Notes: a model not told the origin generated them from the letters alone. Counted from the stretch's first letter, positions 17,608 to 26,348 are shown. The stretch: 64,000 bases of DNA from Shinella zoogloeoides (GCF_022682305.1 NZ_CP093528.1:62001-126000), one strand, 5' to 3'. Numbers and translations: made by a program.

Positions 17608-17948
17608 AGTGCCAACGAAGCGGTAGGTGCCGCCTTTGGGGCTGAGACCTTGGCTCAACCGTAGGAGAAGATTTCCCATATAAGAGTGCTTTGGAGGGTT
17701 ATGGAGGAGACATAGTTCTCATCATCCCCGGCGACGGCGCGCCATCTTTCTCTTCATTATTGAGATAACCCATCGCGTCGCGGGATGTCGTCCTGCGTGG
17801 CCGATATGCCACGTGGCGAAACCTCTCAGGTGTCATCTCCCCATCCTGCTGCCGGTGTCTCTTCAAAACCGCGACCTGCTCGGTTAAGCAAGGATGAACG
17901 GCGCGTGTCTGGCGCTGGCGTAAGCAGGGAAGCTGAGGGAAGCGGGAC
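17608..17948. other. Intergenic region after the amidase gene
   Basis: About 340 bases with no convincing gene. An open frame runs through it on the minus strand but it continues as an antisense shadow of the next gene. This is a candidate for the right-hand boundary between the accessory block and the chromosome. No copy of the tRNA-Arg 3' end was found here. Confidence 0.4.
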
Positions 17949-19205
17949 ATGATGAACCGGGAGGCGCCGCGTGTATGGCTCCGCATGGTCTTGGCCGGAT
18001 TGCTGGTGCTCGCGGGCTGCGCCGGCCGGCCGGAAGGCGTGATGGTGCCGAGCGGGGAGGCGCCGCCCGGTGTGTCGGTGGTCAACCTGCTGGTGGCCAC
18101 GACCCGCGCGCCCTCGAACCAGCCGGGCGTGCTCTTCTCCGGTGAGCGCGGCACGCAGCTCGAACTGCGCGACATCGCCATATCCATCCCGCCGGATGCC
18201 AACCGCGAGATCGGGCAGGTGCAATGGCCGGAAAAGCTGCCGGCCGATCCGATGAAGCATTTCTCGACTGTCAGCGTGAAGCCCGTGGCGAACGCCGAGG
18301 CCGGCCGCGTCTGGCTTCGGCACAACCTGCCGAAGAGCCGGCGCGTTCTCGTTTTCGTGCACGGCTTCAACAATCGCTATGAGGACGCGGTCTACCGCTT
18401 CGCGCAGATCGTCCACGATTCGAAGACCGACGCCGCGCCGGTTATCTTCACCTGGCCCTCGCGCGCCAGCATCTTCGGCTATTCCTACGACAAGGAAAGC
18501 GCCAACTATTCGCGCGATGCGCTGGAGGAGCTGCTACGGGCGGCGGTCAACACGCCGGATGTCGGGGAAATCACCATCATGGCCCATTCCATGGGCACCT
18601 GGCTTGCGGTGGAGACGCTGCGCCAGATGGCGATCCGCGACGGGCGCGTGCCGAAGAAGATCCAGCAGGTCATCCTGGCCTCGCCCGACCTCGACGTCGA
18701 TGTCTTCGGCCAGCAGCTTCGCGCCACCGGCAAGGACGCCAAGGACCGGCCGCAGTTCACCCTCTTCGTATCGCGTGACGACCGGGCGCTGACGCTGTCG
18801 CGCCGCATCTCCGGCAATGTCGACCGGCTCGGACAGATCAACCCGGCCGAGGAGCCTTACCGCAGCATGCTGGAAAAGCAGGGCATCACCGTTCTCGACC
18901 TGACGGCGCTGAAGTCCGGCGACAGGCTCAACCATGGCAAGTTCGCCGAAAGCCCGGAAGTCGTCCGCCTCATCGGCAACCGCCTGATCGACGGGCAGTC
19001 CGTGACGGATTCGCAGATCGGGCTGGGCGACCGGCTCGGGGCTGTCGCCCTTGGCACGGCCCAGACGGTGGGCAGCGCGGCGAGCATCGCCGTCTCCACG
19101 CCGATCGCCGTCTTCGATCCGGTCACGCGCCGGAACTACGACGATCAGTGGCGGCATCTCGGCAATTCCGTCGAGAGCACGACGGAAACGGCCGTCGGGC
19201 AATGA
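17949..19205 (+). CDS. Lipoprotein alpha/beta hydrolase (DUF900 type)
   Basis: 418 residues. Signal peptide with lipobox L-V-L-A-G-C at about residue 20. The hydrolase fold shows V-L-V-F-V-H-G-F-N-N-R (oxyanion/His-Gly loop) at about 137-147 and the nucleophile elbow A-H-S-M-G-T with Ser214; the later S-P-D-L-D-V-D fits the acid loop region. These esterase-like proteins of unknown substrate are anchored in the envelope. The C-terminal 90 residues are a family-specific extension. Confidence 0.8.
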   Translation: MMNREAPRVWLRMVLAGLLVLAGCAGRPEGVMVPSGEAPPGVSVVNLLVATTRAPSNQPGVLFSGERGTQLELRDIAISIPPDANREIGQVQWPEKLPADPMKHFSTVSVKPVANAEAGRVWLRHNLPKSRRVLVFVHGFNNRYEDAVYRFAQIVHDSKTDAAPVIFTWPSRASIFGYSYDKESANYSRDALEELLRAAVNTPDVGEITIMAHSMGTWLAVETLRQMAIRDGRVPKKIQQVILASPDLDVDVFGQQLRATGKDAKDRPQFTLFVSRDDRALTLSRRISGNVDRLGQINPAEEPYRSMLEKQGITVLDLTALKSGDRLNHGKFAESPEVVRLIGNRLIDGQSVTDSQIGLGDRLGAVALGTAQTVGSAASIAVSTPIAVFDPVTRRNYDDQWRHLGNSVESTTETAVGQ

Positions 19206-19210
19206 CATCG

Positions 19211-19238
19211 GAAAGGCGGCCCGCAAGAGCCGCCTTTC
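19211..19238. terminator. Bidirectional intrinsic terminator
   Basis: Perfect ten-base stem GAAAGGCGGC / GCCGCCTTTC with an eight-base loop, placed between two convergent genes; each strand ends in CTTTC. Confidence 0.7.
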
Positions 19239-19256
19239 GCGTCCATGGGCCTGCGG

Positions 19257-19892
19257 TCAGCGGACCCAGATGACCTCGCGACTGCCGCGATCCACGAGGA
19301 CCGGCTGCCGGTCGACATAGATGTAGCCGTAGCTCGGGCTGTCCGGCACCTCGACGATCCGCACCGTCTCGGGAACGACCATCCCGGCCTCGACCGGTCC
19401 TTCCAGCACGACAGGCTCCAGCGGGTGGCGCTCGACATAGGTGATCGTCGTCTCGGGTATGTCGGACGATATGCTGGCGGTCGTCTGGATATCCGGCGCA
19501 TAGATGACCTGGCGGCTGTCGGTACGCACGATGACCGGACGGTCCTCGACATAGAGATAGGCGAGGTCTGGGTGATCGGGGATCGGCGTCAGGACCACGG
19601 TGTCGTCGAACCGGGTGTCGGCGGTTACCTGGCCTTCCAGGATGACCGGCGGTGTCGGATTCTCCATCACATAGACGCGGGCATCCTCCGGAACGGCGGC
19701 TTCCGCCCCGATGGCGAAACCGGCAACTCCGCCCACAACGGCGCCGACCGGCCCGCCGATCACGGCGCCGGCGGCCGCGCCCGCAGCTCCGCCGGCCGCG
19801 CCGCCGAGAGCCTCCTTGTCGCGGTCGTCCGCATGCGCGGCAGTGGCGCCGATGAGGGCCAGGGCGGCGCCGGCCACGAGAATCTTGCGCAT
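19257..19892 (-). CDS. Secreted DUF1236-type repeat protein
   Basis: 211 residues from the ATG at 19892. Signal peptide (L-V-A-G-A-A-L-A-L-I-G-A-T-A-A-H-A) followed by a glycine-zipper stretch (G-G-A-A-G-G-A-A-G-A-A-A-G-A-V-I-G-G) and two copies of a DUF1236-like unit: each has P-V-V/I-L-E-G followed by V-x-I/T-P-x-x-P/S-x-Y-x-Y-I/L-Y-V and R-P-V-I/L-V-x. Such proteins are common exported proteins of Rhizobiales with unknown function. Internal duplication is plain from the repeated Y-V-(D/E)-(D/R)-(R/Q)-P-V-(I/L)-V block. Confidence 0.75.
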   Translation of the reverse strand: MRKILVAGAALALIGATAAHADDRDKEALGGAAGGAAGAAAGAVIGGPVGAVVGGVAGFAIGAEAAVPEDARVYVMENPTPPVILEGQVTADTRFDDTVVLTPIPDHPDLAYLYVEDRPVIVRTDSRQVIYAPDIQTTASISSDIPETTITYVERHPLEPVVLEGPVEAGMVVPETVRIVEVPDSPSYGYIYVDRQPVLVDRGSREVIWVR

Positions 19893-20015
19893 GTTCTTCT
19901 CCTTAGAACGTTGGTTTCCCACCCCTTCGGCAGAGACAACGCGGGATGGCCGCGCCGGTTCCTCGGGAATTTCGGTCCGGGTATCACGATCCGCAACGCC
20001 CGGAGTCCGGTTCCG

Positions 20016-20822
20016 TCAGGCAATATCGGAATCGCGCCGCGCGATTTCATAGTCCTCGTTGTGCACCTGCAGGCCTTCTTCCGTCACCACGACGATGCCG
20101 TAGGCGCCCGGTTCGTCCACCGAAAGCGAGGCGTTCGGTGCGTCGAAGGGCATCGGCTGCTGGTGCACCGGGCTCTTGAAGATCGAGAAGGGGATGCCGC
20201 GATGCGAGCCGCCGATCGTCCGGTGCACATGGCCGGCGAAGATGTGGCGGACATTGCCGTGCCGCAGCACCAGATCGTAGAAGGCGTCTTCGTTGCCGAG
20301 ACGGATCGCGTCCATGCCGGTAAAGCCCGTCTTGTGCGGCGGATGGTGCATGAAGAGCAGGACCGGCAGGTCGCCCGCCGTCGCCAGCGCCCGGTCGAGC
20401 CAGGCAAGGCGCTTCTCGCACAGATAGCCGGCATGGCTGAGCGGATAGTCGTAGGGTGGGGCGAAGAGCGTATCGAGCAGCACGGCTCGGCAATCGGCAA
20501 AATCCATGACCTGCTGAACGAAGCCGTCCTCGTCTGGCGTGACATGGGTGAAGGTCTCGAGGAAACGGTGCCGATAGTCGTGGTTGCCGATGGTGATGGC
20601 CAGCGGCGGCGTAAGCAGCGACAGGAGATCGCGCAGCCGTTCGTAGGACTGCGTATCGGCGCGGTGCGTGAGGTCACCGGTGATGATCACCCGGTCGGCA
20701 TCGGCATGGTAGCGGTTGACGTGCTCAATGCCGGCGCGCAGCCTCTGATACGGGTCGAGGCCGATGATCGTCGCGCCCTCGGGCATCATGTGCAGATCGG
20801 TGAAGACGATGAGTTTGGTCAT
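20016..20822 (-). CDS. Metallophosphoesterase, cyclic-nucleotide/glycerophosphodiester type
   Basis: 268 residues of the calcineurin-like fold. All metal motifs are present: F-T-D-L-H at 8-12, G-D-L-T-H-R at about 49-54, G-N-H-D at about 79-82, F-M-H-H-P near 160, and the closing G-H-V-H near 198. The opening and spacing fit class III cyclic nucleotide phosphodiesterases / GpdQ-like enzymes. It may hydrolyse cAMP, of interest because a CHASE2 cyclase is encoded 2 kb away, but substrate cannot be read from the sequence. Confidence 0.85.
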   Translation of the reverse strand: MTKLIVFTDLHMMPEGATIIGLDPYQRLRAGIEHVNRYHADADRVIITGDLTHRADTQSYERLRDLLSLLTPPLAITIGNHDYRHRFLETFTHVTPDEDGFVQQVMDFADCRAVLLDTLFAPPYDYPLSHAGYLCEKRLAWLDRALATAGDLPVLLFMHHPPHKTGFTGMDAIRLGNEDAFYDLVLRHGNVRHIFAGHVHRTIGGSHRGIPFSIFKSPVHQQPMPFDAPNASLSVDEPGAYGIVVVTEEGLQVHNEDYEIARRDSDIA

Positions 20823-20931
20823 GAAAGGGTCTCGTGGCGGAAAGAGGATGAAAGTACGGTCCGGACGTATTGTCGTAGCGTGCGAACCTGTCGCATGAAA
20901 AGCAGTTGGAACCTATGGCAATCTGATATAT

Positions 20932-20945
20932 CAGAAGGCGAAGAG
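20932..20945. promoter_or_regulatory. 14-bp palindrome upstream of the proline-racemase-family gene
   Basis: TCTGATATATCAGA is a perfect palindrome 35 bases before the start codon at 20981. The TGATATATCA core resembles operators of FadR-type GntR regulators. No regulator gene is adjacent. Confidence 0.45.
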
Positions 20946-20980
20946 CGGCCGGGCGGCCGGCGAGAACGGAGCATATCGAC

Positions 20981-22015
20981 ATGAGATGGAAGCGCACGAT
21001 CCAGTTGCTGGACGTTCATTGCGAGGGTGAGATCGGCAAGGTGGCCATCGGCGGCGTGCCGAAGATCCCCGGCAACACGATCGCCGAACAACTCAACCAC
21101 ATCAACACGGTCGACGACAGCCTGCGCCGCTTCCTGTGCCTTGAGCCGCGCGCGGCGGCGACCGGCTCGGTCAACCTGCTGGTTCCGGCCAAGCGCCCCG
21201 AGGCCGATGCCGGCTTCATCATCCTCCAGGCCGACCAGGCGCACGCCTCCTCCGGCTCCAACTCGATCTGCGTCACCACGGCGCTGCTCGAATCGGGCAT
21301 CGTCGAGATGAAGGAGCCGGAAACGGTCGTCGTGCTCGACACGGCCGCCGGCCTCGTCAAGGCGACGGCGACCTGCCGCGACGGGCGCTGCGAGAAGGTC
21401 AAGCTCACCATGGTGCCCTCCTTCGCGCAGGAACTGGACGCCGAGATCGACACGCCGCATTGGGGCCGCGTGCGCTTCGACATCTCCTATGGCGGCATCT
21501 TCTACGCGCTGGTCGATGTCGACCAGATCGGCACGAAGATCGAGAAGGGCAACGCCCGCAAGCTGGTCGATGCCGGCATGGCGCTGAAGGACCTCATCAA
21601 CAAGTCGATGAAGGTCGTGCATCCGGAAATTCCGGAAATCAACGGCGTCGCCTATGTCATGTTCCGCGACCGCGACCCGGATGGCCTCGTGCGCACCGCC
21701 ACGACCATGTGGCCGGGCCGCGTCGACCGCTCGCCCTGCGGCACCGGCAATTCCGCCAATCTGGCGACGCTCCATGCGCGAGGCCTTGCCAAGGTCGGCG
21801 ATACGTTCCGCTCGCGCTCCATCATCGGCTCCGAGTTCGAGGTCGGCCTTCAGGCCGAGACCGAGGTTGCCGGCCGCAAGGCCATCATCCCCACCATCAC
21901 CGGCCGCGGCTGGACCTTCGGCCTGCACCAGATCGCGCTCGACCCGACCGATCCGCTGGCGAACGGTTTCGCCATGACGGACACCTGGGGTCCGCAGGCC
22001 GGCGAGATCGTCTGA
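20981..22015 (+). CDS. Proline racemase / 4-hydroxyproline epimerase family enzyme
   Basis: 344 residues. The family uses two active-site residues from two half-barrels: here Ser91 in A-S-S-G-S-N-S-I-C replaces the usual first cysteine, and Cys253 in D-R-S-P-C-G-T-G-N-S-A is the second. A Ser/Cys pair has been seen among hydroxyproline 2-epimerases and related enzymes, whereas Thr/Cys marks trans-3-hydroxyproline dehydratase. The substrate is likely proline or a hydroxyproline, but no catabolic operon accompanies it. Cytoplasmic, monocistronic, with a palindromic operator just upstream. Confidence 0.85.
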   Translation: MRWKRTIQLLDVHCEGEIGKVAIGGVPKIPGNTIAEQLNHINTVDDSLRRFLCLEPRAAATGSVNLLVPAKRPEADAGFIILQADQAHASSGSNSICVTTALLESGIVEMKEPETVVVLDTAAGLVKATATCRDGRCEKVKLTMVPSFAQELDAEIDTPHWGRVRFDISYGGIFYALVDVDQIGTKIEKGNARKLVDAGMALKDLINKSMKVVHPEIPEINGVAYVMFRDRDPDGLVRTATTMWPGRVDRSPCGTGNSANLATLHARGLAKVGDTFRSRSIIGSEFEVGLQAETEVAGRKAIIPTITGRGWTFGLHQIALDPTDPLANGFAMTDTWGPQAGEIV

Positions 22016-22056
22016 GCGATACGTGGCGGGCGCGAGGTTTCCGCGCCTGCCACCCT

Positions 22057-22074
22057 CTGTTTCCGCGGGAACAG
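22057..22074. promoter_or_regulatory. 18-bp palindromic site A (CTGTTTCCGCGGGAACAG)
   Basis: Near-perfect dyad, extended outward by CCT/AGG, located 115 bases before the FecR-type gene. A close variant occurs at 25735-25752 at the other edge of the same gene block. Lack of a T-run argues against a terminator. It may be the operator of the Crp-like regulator encoded between the two sites. Confidence 0.45.
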
Positions 22075-22188
22075 AGGAATGGCCGGGAGCGGCGCATAAG
22101 GGTATGGCCCGCCGCGCTCCTCATTGACGCGCGGGCGCCTATCGGTTCAATTCCTCCCGCGGGCGGTTTCCCGCGCGAAAGGTGCGTC

Positions 22189-22827
22189 ATGTCGATGTCG
22201 AAGGCTTTCCGTCCGGTCTCCCTCAGCCGCCGGCTCTTTCTGGCGGGAGGCGCGCTTGCGCTGACGGGCATCGGCATCCGCGCCACGCAGGCCAATGTCG
22301 TCATCGGCAGGGCGGTGGCGGTTTCCGGCGAGGTCAACCGCCGGCAGGAGAACCTGCTGGAGGGCCTCAAGGCAGGCGCGAACCTGATGGACCGGGATTT
22401 CGTCACCACCGGCCGGGAAAGCTTCGCCGAGCTGGCGCTGGGCGAGGATACGAGCCTGCATCTTGGCAGCGAGACGGAGCTCCTGATCGACAGTTTCATC
22501 GCCGGGCAGGGCGGCGTCATCGAGCTTGGCACGGGCCAGATGGTCTTCGACCGGCCGGAGGGCCTTGCCAAGATCGACCTCACCATGCGCACCGCTTTCG
22601 GCATGATCGGCGTGCGCGGCACGAAATTCTTCGCCGGACCAAATCGCGGCGTCTTTTCCGTCTTCGTCGAGCATGGCCGCGTGGAAGTCACCGGCGGCGG
22701 CGTGACGCGGGCGGTCAACCGGGGCGAGGGCGTGGAGATCAAGGCTCCGGGGGAAGCTCCCGGCGAAGTCAAGCAATGGGGCGAGGCGCGCATCCGCGAG
22801 GCCTATGCGAGCGCCGGCATCCGCTAA
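22189..22827 (+). CDS. FecR-domain exported protein
   Basis: 212 residues from the ATG at 22189, six bases after GAAAGG. The N-terminus contains S-R-R-L-F-L-A-G-G-A-L-A-L-T-G, a twin-arginine-like export signal. The rest is a FecR-type beta domain (V-S-G-E-V-N-R; F-V-T-T-G-R-E-S-F-A-E-L-A-L-G; T-A-F-G-M-I-G-V-R-G-T-K-F). In this context, next to a CHASE2 cyclase rather than an ECF sigma factor, it probably acts as a periplasmic ligand or structural partner of the cyclase sensor. Its stop codon overlaps the convergent cyclase stop by 4 bases. Confidence 0.85.
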   Translation: MSMSKAFRPVSLSRRLFLAGGALALTGIGIRATQANVVIGRAVAVSGEVNRRQENLLEGLKAGANLMDRDFVTTGRESFAELALGEDTSLHLGSETELLIDSFIAGQGGVIELGTGQMVFDRPEGLAKIDLTMRTAFGMIGVRGTKFFAGPNRGVFSVFVEHGRVEVTGGGVTRAVNRGEGVEIKAPGEAPGEVKQWGEARIREAYASAGIR

Positions 22828-24668
22828 TCCAGGGTGAACAGTTCCATCGTGCCGAAGCCGCGGATTTCGTGGCTGCCGATGGCGCGCAGCGTGCGGCTCG
22901 TCTCCCCGGCCGCACGGGGGCCGATGCAGATCTGCGTGCCGAGAAACTTGTTGGCGTCCTGCAGCCGCGCGGCGAGGTTCACGGCATCGCCATGGGCGGT
23001 GTAGTCGAGCTTGCCGCCCGCGCCCACTTCCCCCAGCACCGCCATGCCCGTCTCGACGCCGATGCGCGTGCGGCCGAAGTCCTTTTCGAGGAAGGCCGGG
23101 CGGCGGCGCATCTCCTCGGTCAGCGCGCGGATTTCGTCGGCGCAGGCGAGCGCCTTGTCGACATGGCGGTCGAGATCGTCCGGTGCGTTGAAGAGCGCGT
23201 GCACCGCGTCGCCCACCACCTTGTCCACCATACCGCCGTGCCGGGCGACGAGGGCGTTCACCTCGGAGAAGTAGATGTCGAGCAGCCTGACGAGATCGTG
23301 CGGGCCGATCTTCTGGGCGAGGCCGGAAAAACCCTCGATATCGGTAAAGAGCGCCGTCACCTGCCGTTCCTCGCCGGCCACGCGGCCGAGGTCGGGATTG
23401 TCGATGTAGCGCGAGACGACCGATTGCGGCAGGTATTGCGCAAAGCGCTGGCGGGCCGTCGCCTCGGCGCGGCGCACATGGGCATATTGCAGCAGCCCCG
23501 TGACGAGCGCCGCCGTTGCGACGATGAGGGAGACGCCGACGGCATCCGACAGGAGCGCTGTACGGGCATAGAGCAATATCGACCCGCCGAAGACGAGGCC
23601 GATAAGGCCGATGCCGGCCAGGGCCGCGCCGAGCGGTCGCAGCCGCGCGGCCGCGAAGGCGGCCGTCGCGCCGGCGAGGAAGGCGAAACCCGCCTCGGCG
23701 GGCAGGAGACCGAGATCGCGCGCCGGGATATGGTCCGTCAGGATGGCGTTGGCCACATCCGCATGGATTTGCACGGAGGGTTCGAGCGGCAGGGAGGCGC
23801 TCGTGCGCAGGCCGCCGAGATTGGGCAGGCTGCTGCCGACCAGCACGACCTTGCCGGTAAAGGTCTCCGCCGGCACGCGGCCCGACGCCACGTCCCCAGC
23901 CGAGACGGTGCGCGCCGCGATCGCCCCGGGGCCGCTTGCCACGAAACGCAGGCTGCCATCCTCGTCGAGCCGGAGGATGCGCGAATCGTGGCGCAGCCAG
24001 ACGGGATCGCCGCCGAGCACCGGCGTGCGCGCGCCGGCCGCCAGCCGCGCCGCCTCCACGCCGAGCGCCGGATAGGCCGCATTGCCGACGATGGCATAGG
24101 CCTGCACGCGGCGCACCACCGCATCCTCGTCGCCGACGAGGAAGGATGCGGCCGCCGCGGCGGACCTGTCCTGCAGGAACGGGCAGGAGCTTTCCGTGCC
24201 CTCGATGAACCAGAGGTCCGGCACGCCGACCGGTCGCTGCAGGGCGAGCTTGGGAACGGGGTGGGGGGCGCCGTCGGGCGTTTCTCCGATCAGGAAGCCG
24301 AGAACGGTCGGCACAGTGCCGATGGCTCCGGCCAGCGCCGCATTGGCCGGCTCGTCCGCCGCGCAATCGGTGCTGAAGACGAAGTCGAAGGCGATGGCGG
24401 CCGGCCTTGCGGCGGCAAGGCGACGGACCAGGTCGGCCGTCTGGGCGCGGGTCCAGTCCTTGTTCGGTGCACCTTGGAAAGCCTTGCGGTCGATGTCGAC
24501 GACGGCGATCCGGTCGCTGAGGGGAATGGGCACCGCCTGCGTCAGGGCGTCGAAATAGAATTCGCGCTGCTGCTCCAGCGCCGTCTCGCCGAGGCAGAAG
24601 AGCGCCAGCGCGCCGGCAAGGCTTGCGACGAGGCCGGCGGCAAGGGGCCTGTATTTCTTGGCGATCAT
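22824..24668 (-). CDS. CHASE2-domain adenylate/guanylate cyclase
   Basis: 614 residues. N-terminal membrane helix (about 8-28), a periplasmic CHASE2 sensor (about 35-315), three membrane helices (about 320-390), then a class III cyclase domain: metal-binding Asp443 in L-F-T-D-I-E-G-F-S and Asp487 in V-V-G-D-A-V-H-A-L with the usual 44-residue spacing, and purine-selecting K-L-D-Y-T followed by G-D-A-V-N-L-A-A-R-L. The Lys/Asp pattern favours ATP, so cAMP is the likely product. Followed 12 bases upstream by a Crp-type gene in the same direction, giving a sensor, messenger and reader in one cluster. Confidence 0.92.
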   Translation of the reverse strand: MIAKKYRPLAAGLVASLAGALALFCLGETALEQQREFYFDALTQAVPIPLSDRIAVVDIDRKAFQGAPNKDWTRAQTADLVRRLAAARPAAIAFDFVFSTDCAADEPANAALAGAIGTVPTVLGFLIGETPDGAPHPVPKLALQRPVGVPDLWFIEGTESSCPFLQDRSAAAAASFLVGDEDAVVRRVQAYAIVGNAAYPALGVEAARLAAGARTPVLGGDPVWLRHDSRILRLDEDGSLRFVASGPGAIAARTVSAGDVASGRVPAETFTGKVVLVGSSLPNLGGLRTSASLPLEPSVQIHADVANAILTDHIPARDLGLLPAEAGFAFLAGATAAFAAARLRPLGAALAGIGLIGLVFGGSILLYARTALLSDAVGVSLIVATAALVTGLLQYAHVRRAEATARQRFAQYLPQSVVSRYIDNPDLGRVAGEERQVTALFTDIEGFSGLAQKIGPHDLVRLLDIYFSEVNALVARHGGMVDKVVGDAVHALFNAPDDLDRHVDKALACADEIRALTEEMRRRPAFLEKDFGRTRIGVETGMAVLGEVGAGGKLDYTAHGDAVNLAARLQDANKFLGTQICIGPRAAGETSRTLRAIGSHEIRGFGTMELFTLD

Positions 24669-24680
24669 GCGGCTGGCGGC

Positions 24681-25385
24681 CTATTCGTCATCCGGCTCGG
24701 CAATGCCGTAGAGCCGGCCGATATGGCAATGGATGATGCCGTCGCTGCGGCGGATGGCGCCGGCCTCCTCCAGCGCCAGGATGGAGCGGTTGATCTTGGG
24801 CCGGCTGGCGCCGAGGATGCCGGCGATCTCCGTCTGGCTCAGCGAAAGCTGGAGATTGGCGCTGTCGGGCAGTTCCTCGCCATGGATGGTGCGCAGCGTG
24901 GCGAGGAAGAAACGGGCGACGCGGGCATCGAGATCGTAGAGCGCGATGGTCTCGAGCTGCTCCGTCGTCTCGCGCAGCTTGCCGCAGAGATAGTGGATGA
25001 TCGCCTGCGCGGCGGTGGGGTTGCGGGCGAGGAGATCGAGGAAGTCGCGCTTGGAGATGACGTAGCCCTCCGTCGCGACGGCCGCGGTGGCGTCGGCCGA
25101 GCGCGGCTGGCCGTCCAGGATCGCCATCTCGCCGAGTATCGAGCCGGGTTCGAGCTGGCGCAGCGACAGCTCCTTGCCCTGGGGCGTGATGAGCGAGAGC
25201 TTGATGCGGCCGGAAACGAGCACGATGAGATAGGTGCCATCGTCGCCGCGCTGGAAGATGACGGTGCCGGCAGGCCATTTGCGATAGGTCGCGATTGCCG
25301 CGATCTCGCCGATCGTCTCCTTGCCGAACCCTTCGAAAATCGGAAAAGAACGCCAGAACGCGGCACTCTTGTTGATCTCGTTCAT
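24681..25385 (-). CDS. Crp/Fnr-family transcriptional regulator
   Basis: 234 residues from the ATG at 25385. An N-terminal cyclic-nucleotide-binding barrel (F-Q-R-G-D-D-G-T-Y-L-I-V-L; P-G-S-I-L-G-E-M-A-I-L-D-G-Q-P-R-S-A) with the phosphate-binding G-E-M-A and R-S-A of cAMP binders, a dimer helix, and a C-terminal helix-turn-helix (L-S-Q-T-E-I-A-G-I-L-G-A-S-R-P-K-I-N-R). No Fnr-type cysteine cluster. It lies 12 bases upstream of the cyclase, so they form one transcript; it probably reads the cyclase product. Confidence 0.9.
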   Translation of the reverse strand: MNEINKSAAFWRSFPIFEGFGKETIGEIAAIATYRKWPAGTVIFQRGDDGTYLIVLVSGRIKLSLITPQGKELSLRQLEPGSILGEMAILDGQPRSADATAAVATEGYVISKRDFLDLLARNPTAAQAIIHYLCGKLRETTEQLETIALYDLDARVARFFLATLRTIHGEELPDSANLQLSLSQTEIAGILGASRPKINRSILALEEAGAIRRSDGIIHCHIGRLYGIAEPDDE

Positions 25386-25486
25386 ATCCGGTTTCCCCCG
25401 GCCGCCGTACAAGGGGCCGCTCGCCGGAAATCTTCGCCCAGCCGCCGGGCGCTTGCAACAGAAAAGAACGGAGCGTCCCGGCCCGC

Positions 25487-25675
25487 CTACTGGCAGATGC
25501 GCACCCGCTTGACGACCGTCCGCCCATAGGCGTCCGTGGTGCGGATGCGCTTGGTGATGCAGTTCTGCTGGTAGCGGCCGTAATAACCCTGCCCGTAGCC
25601 GCTGCCCGCATGGCCGGCAGAGGCGAAGGCGAAGGCGGAGGCGGCAAGGGCAAGGGCGAGAAGGGTGAGGCGCAT
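25487..25675 (-). CDS. Small secreted basic protein
   Basis: 62 residues: a signal peptide (L-T-L-L-A-L-A-L-A-A-S-A-F-A-F-A-S-A-G-H-A) and a mature part of about 40 residues rich in Gly/Tyr then Arg (G-Y-G-Q-G-Y-Y-G-R-Y) with two cysteines (N-C-I-T-K and R-I-C-Q) that could form a disulfide. Function unknown. Upstream of and in the same direction as the Crp-type gene. Confidence 0.65.
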   Translation of the reverse strand: MRLTLLALALAASAFAFASAGHAGSGYGQGYYGRYQQNCITKRIRTTDAYGRTVVKRVRICQ

Positions 25676-25734
25676 GTCGTCTCCGGCAAGGGGCGGGGTG
25701 GCATCCCTTTTCTCGCACGGCCGTTGCGGCAGGT

Positions 25735-25752
25735 CTGTTTCGCGGGGAACAG
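25735..25752. promoter_or_regulatory. 18-bp palindromic site B (CTGTTTCGCGGGGAACAG)
   Basis: Variant of site A at 22057-22074, sharing CTGTTTC and GGGAACAG. It lies between the small secreted protein gene (leftward) and doxX (rightward), so it could control either. Confidence 0.4.
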
Positions 25753-25865
25753 GAGATCGTTCACAAAAACAGAACGATCTGTCTTCCGATCCGCCGGCTG
25801 GCTTGACGGGGGAAAGCTGCTATCTCTCCTGCCACCCGCAAACGACAAAGCCTCAGGAGCTTTCC

Positions 25866-26291
25866 ATGCAGCACATCCTCGTCCTCGCCGGACGTATCCT
25901 CCTCGCCCTCATGTTCATCACGGCCGGTTATCCGAAGCTGCTCGATCCGTCGGGCACCGCCGGCATGATCTCCGGCGCCGGCCTGCCGGCAGCCACGCTG
26001 CTCGCCTATCTCGCCGGCATCTTCGAGCTGGTCGCCGGTCTCTTCATCCTCGTAGGCTTCCAGACGCGCATCGCCGCCGTCCTGCTGGCGGCCTTCAGCG
26101 TCTTCACCGCGCTCGTCTTCCACAGCGGCTCGATCAACATCCCGGACTTCCCGGAAGGCGCGAACGGCCTCCTCACCGTCTTCAACGGCCTGATGATGTG
26201 GAAGAACATCACGATTGCCGGCGGCTTCCTCGTCCTCGCCGCCTTCGGCCCGGGCGCCCTCTCGATCGACGGCCGCCGCGCCGCCGCCTGA
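25866..26291 (+). CDS. DoxX-family membrane protein
   Basis: 141 residues, almost entirely four membrane helices (about 4-24, 45-66, 70-90, 110-130). The N-terminal [17 protein letters not shown] pattern and [11 protein letters not shown] are characteristic of DoxX. Family members are linked to redox stress or act as small oxidoreductase partners in the membrane; a specific role is not known. Confidence 0.85.
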   Translation: MQHILVLAGRILLALMFITAGYPKLLDPSGTAGMISGAGLPAATLLAYLAGIFELVAGLFILVGFQTRIAAVLLAAFSVFTALVFHSGSINIPDFPEGANGLLTVFNGLMMWKNITIAGGFLVLAAFGPGALSIDGRRAAA

Positions 26292-26317
26292 TCGCGACCG
26301 CAAGCCTGTCCGTTCAG

Positions 26318-26348
26318 AAACCCTCTCCGGTCGCCGGGGAGGGTTTTT
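26318..26348 (+). terminator. Intrinsic terminator after doxX
   Basis: A 13-pair stem with one G-T wobble (AAACCCTCTCCGG / CCGGGGAGGGTTT), a three-base loop TCG and a run of five T. Confidence 0.85.

Noticed and set aside
17699..18373. 224-residue minus-strand frame across the intergenic region and the hydrolase gene
   Set aside because: Mostly antisense to the lipoprotein hydrolase; no domain pattern.
22182..25529. 1115-codon open frame on the plus strand
   Set aside because: Covers the FecR, cyclase and Crp genes out of frame or antisense; no domain visible. A high-GC shadow.
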